A DNA stretch of 11,623 nucleotides from Peptostreptococcaceae bacterium (GTDB lineage: Bacteria; Bacillota_A; Clostridia; Peptostreptococcales; Anaerovoracaceae). Where the stretch lies: the NCBI GenBank assembly GCA_016650135.1, contig JAENWH010000032.1:1-11623 (forward strand). Direction: 5' to 3'. Below are positions 1 to 6,000 of the stretch, piece after piece. Within the stretch, counting starts at the first letter, position 1. Every line of letters begins with the position of its first letter. The position numbers were made by a program, and so were the translations under genes. The notes beneath the pieces are model-generated. The model made no database searches. It had not been told where the DNA came from and saw only the letters and a list, made by a program, of their open reading frames with translations.

Positions 1-369
1 ATACAAATATTTTTCGACATTCTTCTTGTGTTTGAAAAGCATGTTGTGATTTCCAAAAATCATCAGCAATCTGCCCGAATCAAAAAATTTCTTGAGTATA
101 TCGAAAGTTTTAGCATGGGCGCTTCTTATATGTTCAAAATTTGAATGTTCCCAAAGTTCATCGCCATCTCCTACTTCAATATAAGTAAAGTCATTATCAT
201 AATAATATTCAAGTGCATGGTTGAATATATGTTTGTTCCTTCCAAACTCATCGGAAAGGCTGTCATCACCTCGGTGCTGATCACTAAAAAAAACAAATTT
301 TGACTTTTCATCAAAAGGAACAGGAAAAGCATCAGCGAATACCTGGTCTAGTCTTGATCGTGTTCTCAT
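1..369 (-). CDS. Calcineurin-like metallophosphoesterase (5' part, C-terminus cut by window edge)
   Basis: The 123 visible residues form the N-terminal half of a calcineurin-like metallophosphoesterase, a family that hydrolyses phosphomono- or diesters with two metal ions. Metal-site motifs are in the expected order: SDQHRGD (D30, H32), then VGDGDELWE (G67-D68), then FGNHN (G106-N107-H108). The histidine motifs of the second half lie beyond the window. The ATG at 369 is preceded by an AGGAG-type site inside the end of the upstream exonuclease gene. That gene's stop ends at 372, so the gap is only 2 bases and translation is probably coupled. Pairing with a 3'-5' exonuclease suggests a nucleic-acid or nucleotide substrate, but this is inference; protein phosphatase or UDP-sugar hydrolase activity cannot be excluded. 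No signal peptide is seen, so it is probably cytoplasmic. Confidence 0.85.
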   Translation of the reverse strand, partial: MRTRSRLDQVFADAFPVPFDEKSKFVFFSDQHRGDDSLSDEFGRNKHIFNHALEYYYDNDFTYIEVGDGDELWEHSNFEHIRSAHAKTFDILKKFFDSGRLLMIFGNHNMLFKHKKNVEKYLY

Positions 370-371
370 AA

Positions 372-1397
372 TCACATTTCTCCTAAACTGTTTAAAAATA
401 ATTTTATAAAATGATTTGTTTCCAGATAATTAATTTGATTGTCAATCTTAATAATAAGGAAGTCCTCTTCAAAAAAAGTGTACTTTTCAAGTTCGTTAAA
501 AGTCCTTAAAAAATTTCGCATGTCTAAGAAAGTATTACCACTTAAAACCTGTAATGGTATGGAAAATTGAAAAGAACTGTTTGCTTTATTGAAATTCAGA
601 TTGAAGTTGGCGTTGCTACTGCCGAAAGAGGAATAATCCATAGCCATATTGCCCTGACTGCCAATTGCAGACAACTCTTTTCCGGAAATGAATATTTTGC
701 TGATTTTAAGCAAATTATCGGAATCAATAAAGGCAGAAGAGGGTTTGATAATAAAACCCATATAATGCATTGCTTTATGAAAATCAGTTTTCTCGATAAT
801 GGGAAGCATCTTTGAAAGCTGCTGCACGTCATCTTTATTGTGGAGCAAGATAATGCCTCTAATTTGACAATCTTGATTTTTTAAATAACTGTAATATAAA
901 TCAATGCTTTCCTTGCCTGAAATTTCATCTGCCCGATCATTCCAAAGCCCCATAAAGTTTTCTATTGTTTTCTGCTTTAAATTAGGAAGTATTTTTCTTA
1001 AATGGGAATGTGCATTTAATACTAAATACAGGTCAAGGTTATAGGGTAATTTAAATTCTATACTAATCCCGAGTTTTTTAGCTCTTTTAATGATGAAAGG
1101 CATATCAAAATTTTGACCGTTATAAGTAAGAATAACATCAAGACTCTTAATTCTTTCTATGAATTCTTCAAGGACCTGTTTCTCTTCGGAGAAATCCTCG
1201 ACAAAATACTGCTCAAATGTTTTTTCTTTATAACATAGCAGACCTCCTAGTATAAAGGCTGAATGATCAGGGCTAAGCCCAGTAGTTTCTATATCCAGCA
1301 CACCAAAATTCAAACCTTTAAAATAAAAATCAAAAGCGTTTGAACTATACAACTCATCTGGACAATATTCTTTTATGTAATGCGAAATAATCACCAC
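372..1397 (-). CDS. YprB-like RNase H-fold 3'-5' exonuclease
   Basis: This is a predicted exonuclease of the RNase H-like DEDD superfamily (YprB type). Exo I is LDIETTGLS (D35, E37), Exo II is TYNGQNFDMPF (D98), and Exo III is HNKDD (H186, D190). Together these give a full set of acidic metal ligands plus the general-base histidine. The exonuclease fold fills about residues 28-200. The remaining ~140 residues are a poorly characterised C-terminal extension with a Ser/Asn/Phe-rich stretch around 245-280. The start is uncertain: no ATG lies near the N-terminus, and the candidates are tandem GTG codons at 1397 and 1394. These GTGs also read as the ribosome site AGGTGGTG, which is the site preceding the gene at 8954. 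Initiation at a non-ATG codon a few bases further on (ATT around 1391 or 1388) is therefore possible. It is the first gene of an operon with the metallophosphoesterase downstream. Confidence 0.8.
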   Translation of the reverse strand: MVIISHYIKEYCPDELYSSNAFDFYFKGLNFGVLDIETTGLSPDHSAFILGGLLCYKEKTFEQYFVEDFSEEKQVLEEFIERIKSLDVILTYNGQNFDMPFIIKRAKKLGISIEFKLPYNLDLYLVLNAHSHLRKILPNLKQKTIENFMGLWNDRADEISGKESIDLYYSYLKNQDCQIRGIILLHNKDDVQQLSKMLPIIEKTDFHKAMHYMGFIIKPSSAFIDSDNLLKISKIFISGKELSAIGSQGNMAMDYSSFGSSNANFNLNFNKANSSFQFSIPLQVLSGNTFLDMRNFLRTFNELEKYTFFEEDFLIIKIDNQINYLETNHFIKLFLNSLGEM

Positions 1398-1414
1398 CTA
1401 TCTAACTTATACCC

Positions 1415-1443
1415 ATTATAACAAAAAAAACAAAAAAACGAAA
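1415..1443 (-). promoter_or_regulatory. Possible proximal promoter for the exonuclease operon
   Basis: A perfect TATAAT (minus strand, 1420-1415) sits just downstream of the T-tract that ends the upstream hairpin and about 20 bases before the GTG start. No good -35 box is present at 16-18 bases; the best is TTTCGT, inside the terminator stem. It may be a weak promoter. Alternatively the operon depends on readthrough of the terminator from the promoter at 1533-1561. Confidence 0.3.
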
Positions 1444-1470
1444 TAGACTGCAGGGGAGCAGTCTATTTCG
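1423..1470 (-). terminator. Strong rho-independent terminator (minus strand)
   Basis: A perfect 13-bp inverted repeat (1439-1451 with 1458-1470) encloses a 6-base loop that reads TCCCCT on the minus strand. It is followed on that strand by seven T, one G and eight T (1438-1423). This is a textbook intrinsic terminator for minus-strand transcripts; on the plus strand the T-tract is missing. It lies between a strong promoter and the exonuclease gene, so it either ends a small RNA or acts as a leader attenuator. Confidence 0.88.
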
Positions 1471-1526
1471 TTCAAAAGGGGTATTTTGGGATTAGAGATT
1501 AATGAGATTATCAGGGGGATAACCTC
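1432..1526 (-). ncRNA. Candidate ~95-nt small RNA with C-rich loops
   Basis: The promoter at 1533-1561 should start transcription close to 1526, and the terminator at 1439-1470 would end it near 1432. The predicted RNA opens with a 9-bp stem (1526-1518 with 1512-1504, one G-U pair) whose loop is CCCCU. A ~33-nt linker follows, containing CCC and CCCC runs. The RNA ends in the terminator hairpin, whose loop is UCCCCU. No open reading frame with a ribosome site is apparent. Unpaired C-runs in hairpin loops are characteristic of Gram-positive trans-acting sRNAs that pair with Shine-Dalgarno sequences (for example Listeria LhrC and Staphylococcus Rsa RNAs). No homology to those is claimed. An attenuated 5' leader of the exonuclease operon is the alternative. 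Confidence 0.5.
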
Positions 1527-1532
1527 GTGATT

Positions 1533-1561
1533 ATTATAAACAATTATTTTTCAGTTTGCAA
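1533..1561 (-). promoter_or_regulatory. Sigma-A-type promoter for the candidate sRNA/leader
   Basis: On the minus strand TTGCAA (1561-1556) is followed after exactly 17 bases by a perfect TATAAT (1538-1533). The predicted start point, about 7 bases downstream at ~1526, coincides with the first base of the 5' stem-loop of the candidate small RNA. It is among the best-matched promoters in the window. Confidence 0.75.
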
Positions 1562-1623
1562 GTATACAGCGAAAAAAATCGAAATAAATATTTTTTTGCT
1601 GAATGCTTATTAGCTTAATTGAA

Positions 1624-1776
1624 TTAGATGGGTGAAAGTTGTTTGATTCATTTGTAAATGGATATGTTTGATACACCATATTCGCTACTCAGCTGATTGA
1701 CTGACTGACCTGAACGATAAAGCTCCACAATCTGTTTTTCGAATTCATCCGTAAATCGGACATCATTTTTAGACAT
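1624..1776 (-). pseudogene. 5' remnant of an IS3-family transposase orfA
   Basis: The minus-strand frame from ATG 1776 reads 42 residues beginning MSKNDVRFTDEFEKQIVELY and containing a helix-turn-helix (about residues 22-38, SVNQLSSEYGVS). It then hits TGA (1650-1648) where the family normally has Trp of a YKWI motif. The same frame continues IKQLSPI and meets TAA (1626-1624). This is the start of the small OrfA DNA-binding subunit of IS3-family transposases (IS150/IS1236 type). The rest of orfA and all of orfB are absent, and very AT-rich sequence follows. It cannot encode a functional transposase and marks an old insertion that has mostly been deleted. Confidence 0.75.
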
Positions 1777-1834
1777 TGTTTAACACGCTCTTTTTTATCT
1801 TAAATTTTAGCTTGTTAAACTTTCCGTGTCTACA
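1624..1834 (-). mobile_element. Truncated IS3-family element (left end plus orfA start)
   Basis: Upstream of the orfA remnant, the minus strand from 1834 begins TGTAGACACGGAAAGT, about 58 bases before the orfA ATG. A terminal inverted repeat is expected there in IS3-family elements. No second copy of this end is found in the window, so only the left end survives. The exact boundary is inferred, not proven by a target duplication. Confidence 0.45.
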
Positions 1835-1906
1835 CTTTTATACTAGCACCAATAGTTATAAACATGTAAATATAGTGATACACAAGAAAGAAAGGGGCGA
1901 ATGATA

Positions 1907-2593
1907 ATGAAATTAAAATATGGTTTTGTGTTACTGTTGATAAGTGTAATTGCCATTGCCATTGAGCTTTGTTCATACGGAGGGAATAGCGAAAACAAGG
2001 AAATTGTTCCAACAGATTCTGTAAATAATGAAGAGCCAACTATAAAGGTAAAGGAATTAATAGCAAAAGGGATGAGTTAAGATGGATTTTCTTATGAATA
2101 TGTTTTAACATTGCCTGATGGGAATAAAGCAATAAATAAAATGTGGGTCAAAGCAGGAAATATGAGATCTGAAATGGAAAATCTAGCTGACGGTGAACCT
2201 ATCTTTTCAATTATTAATGCTCAAGAACAGTTGATTTATGTGTATCAGCCAGAAATAAATCAAGCAATGGTTATGCGAATTGGGGATTCAAATATGGACG
2301 TTACTTCGCCAAAAGATTATTTGAAAGAATCTAATCCGGATAATATGTTATTCACCAGCAAAGAAACCTTTGACGGAAAAGAATGCCTGGTTTATGAAAC
2401 CGATTTTGAGGGTGGAAAAGGAAAGATATGGATTTAGGAAGAATACGGCATGCCTTTAAAGGTTGAAAGTCAAAGTGGCCAGGACAAAATTGTTGCTGAG
2501 TTTTTAAATTTTGAAATTGGTAATGTTGATGATTCTGTTTTTCAACTTCCTGAGGGAACAAAAATAATTGATATGGGAGCATATATGCAATAA
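1907..2593 (+). pseudogene. Decayed lipoprotein (LolA-like/DUF4412-like) with two in-frame stops
   Basis: A single frame of 228 codons runs from ATG 1907 to TAA 2591-2593, interrupted by TAA 2078-2080 (codon 58) and TAG 2435-2437 (codon 177). The N-terminus is a hydrophobic signal segment ending at C22, but the residues before the Cys (IEL) do not make a good lipobox. The body alternates polar strand-like segments such as WVKAGNMRSEM, YVYQPEINQAMVMR and GKECLVYETDF. This resembles outer-membrane lipoprotein carrier/sorting-like proteins found as lipoproteins in Firmicutes. The second stop lies in a KIWI*EEYGMPLKVE segment where TGG (Trp) may have become TAG. A ribosome site, GAAAGGGG, lies upstream of 1907 (an in-frame ATG at 1901 is too close). 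Both stops are substitutions; the frame is otherwise intact, so decay looks recent. Residues 58-176 alone would lack signal and C-terminus. Confidence 0.8.
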
Positions 2594-2653
2594 ACATGTT
2601 TTATTTTTATGCATTTACTATTGAAAACCATTGTATAAATGAGTTATAATCCC
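2506..2653 (+). repeat. Direct repeat copy 1: lipoprotein 3' end plus promoter
   Basis: This segment aligns with 11362-11516 in the same orientation. Both contain the codons for FEIGNVDD-VFQLPEGT-IIDM, a stop, a short AT-rich spacer and then TTGAAA-N18-TATAAT. Identity looks high in the coding part, with mostly third-position changes, and lower in the spacer. In copy 2 the promoter leads into proB; here it leads into the inverted-repeat element at 2657. Confidence 0.8.
2621..2650 (+). promoter_or_regulatory. Sigma-A-type promoter, orphaned copy of the proB promoter
   Basis: TTGAAA (2621-2626), an 18-base spacer and TATAAT (2645-2650). The same boxes, spacing and much of the spacer recur at 11487-11516 ahead of proB. 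No coding gene follows closely here: the transcript would enter a terminator-like hairpin at 2678-2717 after about 60 nt. It is probably a relic of the ancestral lipoprotein-proB junction. Confidence 0.6.
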
Positions 2654-2656
2654 ATC

Positions 2657-2839
2657 TTTGACACTTGGAAAGAGTAAAAAGCTTTAAACCTATTGCAAAT
2701 GCTAGGTTTAAAGCTTTCTTTCTATCCTTATGTTTTATCACAGTACTCAATGGTACTCAAGTAAAATATTAAAAAAAAGCAAAAAAAAATAAGTTATTTC
2801 AAGCTTTTGAGGTGCATTTCAATTTTACAAGTGTCAAAC
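2657..2839. mobile_element. Putative MITE-like element with 11-bp inverted ends
   Basis: TTTGACACTTG at 2657-2667 and CAAGTGTCAAA at 2829-2839 are perfect inverted repeats bounding 183 bp of non-coding, AT-rich sequence that includes a strong internal hairpin (2678-2717). It begins six bases after the orphan promoter's -10 box. Short size, perfect terminal repeats and no ORF fit a miniature inverted-repeat element or an internally deleted IS. No clear target-site duplication is visible at the flanks, so the boundaries are tentative. Confidence 0.4.
2678..2724 (+). terminator. Long hairpin, probable bidirectional terminator
   Basis: A perfect 15-bp inverted repeat (2678-2692 with 2703-2717) encloses a 10-base loop. 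The right side continues CTTTCTTTCT; on the minus strand the left side gives TTTTT. It would stop transcripts from the orphan promoter at 2621-2650 and insulate the operon that begins at 3088. It also lies inside the putative inverted-repeat element. Confidence 0.6.
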
Positions 2840-2910
2840 TCCCGAAATACGGCAGGTAAATACCGGTTGCATTTCTTTTTGATTAATCCGCAAATAATGA
2901 TAAAGAATAA

Positions 2911-2939
2911 AATTTTCAACTGGACTTTTGGTGTATAAT
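2911..2939 (+). promoter_or_regulatory. Candidate promoter of the three-gene operon
   Basis: A perfect TATAAT at 2934-2939 is the best -10 box between the inverted-repeat element and the ATG at 3088. The -35 region is weak (AATTTT or TTTTCA at 15-17 bases), which suggests low basal or activator-dependent expression. Transcription would start near 2946, giving a leader of about 140 nt that includes an AAGGCA repeat (2960-2965 and 2968-2973) and the small ORF at 3014. Confidence 0.4.
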
Positions 2940-3013
2940 ACTAATAAAATCAATACTATAAGGCAGTAAGGCAAGTATCCTTTTAGTTGTGCCAGTATAA
3001 CAGGTATGATAAA

Positions 3014-3088
3014 ATGGAAAAAATAGGAAGGCCAAATAGCTTTAAAAGGTTTTATTTGAAACAGGTGTTTTCAAGGAGGAAAATTTAA
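3014..3088 (+). CDS. Possible 24-residue leader peptide coupled to the giant gene
   Basis: ATG at 3014 opens a 24-codon frame for a strongly basic peptide (starts MEKIGRPNSF, ends FSRRKI). Its TAA shares its last base with the ATG of the giant gene (TAATG at 3086-3090). The upstream ribosome site is poor (AGG about nine bases away). The one-base overlap is typical of translational coupling, and its last codons contain the AGGAGG used by the next gene, so translating it could affect access to that site. It may equally be a chance frame; no homology is recognised. Confidence 0.28.
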   Translation: MEKIGRPNSFKRFYLKQVFSRRKI

Positions 3089-6000
3089 TGCAATTGGAAA
3101 TAACAAAGCATATCGAGCAAGACCTGCTGAACAGGAGTTTTCTTAAATCACATAATTGTTCAAAAAAAGAAATGCAGGATATTTTAATAAATAATGATTG
3201 GGTTAATAATTTCAGCAATTTTAAAACCAGTGAACTTTTGGATTGTGGCAGAATAATAAAAGCTCTTAGCCCCCTATTGAAAACAATAGCAATAGAACCG
3301 GAATCTGGTTGGCAGCAGTATATAGCTGATTTTAAAATTAAACAGTTATTCCCAGATGGAGTTTATGAAGCGGAAAAAAACAACAACAGGCTTTGTATGG
3401 GAATTATCCTCCAGACCATTCGAACTATACAGGAAACAAAAGTTTATAATGTCCTGAATCAACAGGAAATCATTCAGTTCCTGAGCCCCGACGAATATGT
3501 GAACTGCCATGGACGGCATGAGTATGAAAAATTGACAAAATACTGGAGTGAAAAGTATATAAATGAATTTATGCTTATTTATGGCGAACTAACAAAATTC
3601 AATATTCTTGGACATATATCAGGGGTTCATAAGATTTCACTGATTATTGGTAAACAATTGTCTAAACTAGGAGTTCCAATTGATATGGCTCTAATGTCCG
3701 GTTCTGCGGTAGGCCATGACATTGGTAAATTCGGCTGCAAAGACACTGAGTCAATCAGAATTCCTTATTTGCATTATTACTATACGGATATTTTCTTCAA
3801 AAGTAACGATATGCCTGTTATCGGTCATATCGCAACAAATCATTCAACCTGGGATCTGGAACTTGAAAATTTATCAGTCGAATCCCTCGTGCTGATTTAT
3901 GCTGATTTCAGGGTAAAGAGTTTTAGAGATGATTCCAGTAATGAACAAATTAATTACTACAGTCTTAAGCAGTCCTTTGACGTAATTCTTAACAAATTAG
4001 ATAATGTGGACAACGTAAAAAGAAGAAGGTACGAGAAAGTGTATTCTAAAATAAAGGATTTTGAGGAATATATGATTGGCCTTGGTGTTTCTGTTGATTT
4101 AAAAAACAAAGATTTACAAAAAGTTGAGAAAAAGTTCGAGTCGCTGATGTCCAGTTCAGAGGCAATCAAAAGAATTAAAGACCTGGCCATAGAGCATAAT
4201 ATATCCTTGATGAAAATTTTCAATGATGAGGTGGAGTTTGGTGATTTACTGGAGGCTGCCAGGTCAGAAAAGCAGTGGAAACAAATTCGGTCCTACTTAA
4301 ATATATTTTATGAATATTCAACTTATATGACTCAAAAGCAAAAGCTGATGACCATGAACTATTTATATGAACTTCTTATGCACAGAGAAGGGGATATACG
4401 CAGGCTTGCCGCTGAACTCATGGGTAACATAATTGTTTATTACGACGAAGAATTCAGAAAAGAAATCCCAAATAGCGTTAATATAAGCGGCGAAGAATAT
4501 TCAAGTCTTGATTTGTGCGATGAATACTTTAATAAAATCGTATTCCCGGAATATAAGATAGAAGAGAGCCATAAAAGATGGATTGGGTATACCCTGAAAA
4601 TAATTGTAAATGCCATGCTATCCCGTGCAAAAGAGGATGAAAAGAAAAAATACCTGAATATAATTCTGAAGTACTTCAACAATTCCATCATAGACGAAGC
4701 CACAGCATTTATACTTTTAGATTCCATGCTTTATTTACCATTGAATCTATGCGATGAAAAGCAAAAGGAAAGCCTGCTGGGATTTTGCGTGTCCTTAATC
4801 TACAGAGAATCTGAAGAAATCAAACTGGGAATTTTAAGAGTTTTGGAATATTATGTGAGAAGTTTTGACAATGCCTATATAAATGAGGAAGTCAGCCAGC
4901 AGATAAAAATTTGCGTTGAGGCGGTGGGAACCCAGTATATCAGCAGTGTATACTTGAAAAACAGAATATTAAACATGCTGGGTCATGACAGTGAAGTGGT
5001 AAACGATTGCCGGGAAACTTTGTACGGCATTGGAGAATCCACCTCCGATATTTTCCTTGAAAATTTAAAAGTGGGAACTCCCTGGGTTATTAAAGCGGTT
5101 AATATTGAATATTTAATTGATCGACTTAGGATGGGTAGAAGAGAAGAAAAACTTCACATTGCAACACATCTGTCTAATCTCCTTAAAGTAAGCGAAAGAG
5201 TTACAGTAAGGCACACTGCCGGTGCCGCACTTCCTTATGTAATCAGCCTGCTGTCTCTGGATCAAAGAAATGAAATTGTAATAGAACTGACCAAAGGGCT
5301 GGAAATCGGCGAATATCAGTTTTCCAAATATATTCCTGAATATCTGGGAGAAATAGTCCTGTTCTTACATCCAAACGAGCTGGATGAATGCATTACACAA
5401 ATAGCCAGACTTCTGGAAAGCAGAAACGACAGAATCGCTTCTGTTACGTTGAATACAATCGGCATTTTGCTTTGCAAATATCCGGACTATGTGAATCGTT
5501 TCATTGAAGACGAGAATACCTATGCAGCCCGAAGAGAAAGACTGGTGGGGCTTTTGTTAAAAGGCCTGGCAAATTATAATCAGGTGGTCAGTCAGGAGGC
5601 TTTTCATGTAATCGGTAAATACATATTCGCAAGTAAAGAATTATCATTGGAAAATAAGGATGTTATTTTTAACCTGTTATTTAAAAAAATGCTGGTTCTT
5701 TTAATAGAACAACAAGAGTCACAATTGGAATTTTTCAACAGCGCAGCATCACTCAATCATATTTATCGGTTTATTTCCGAGTATTCCATGAAATACGGAG
5801 ATTTTAAAATTGTTGAGAAAGATAAAATAGCGTTTTTTCCAGGCACATTTGATCCTTTTTCCTTAAGTCATAAGGGGATTGTTAAGGAAATCAGAAAACT
5901 TGGTTATGAAGTATATCTTGCACTGGATGAATTTTCATGGTCAAAGAAAACCCAGCCAAGAAAAGTGAGAAGAAAAATAATAACCATGTCCGTCGCCAAT

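Noticed and set aside
567..815. Plus-strand frame inside the exonuclease gene, and similar frames opposite the giant gene
   Set aside because: They are shadows of clear coding frames, with no ribosome sites and no recognisable protein features.
1453..1518. G-quadruplex from four plus-strand G-runs
   Set aside because: The runs are separated by gaps of over 20 bases and two lie in loops of strong hairpins; C-rich RNA loops on the minus strand explain them better.
2111..2437. Independent 108-residue plus-strand gene
   Set aside because: It is the middle of the lipoprotein frame between its two stop codons and has no ribosome site or proper start.
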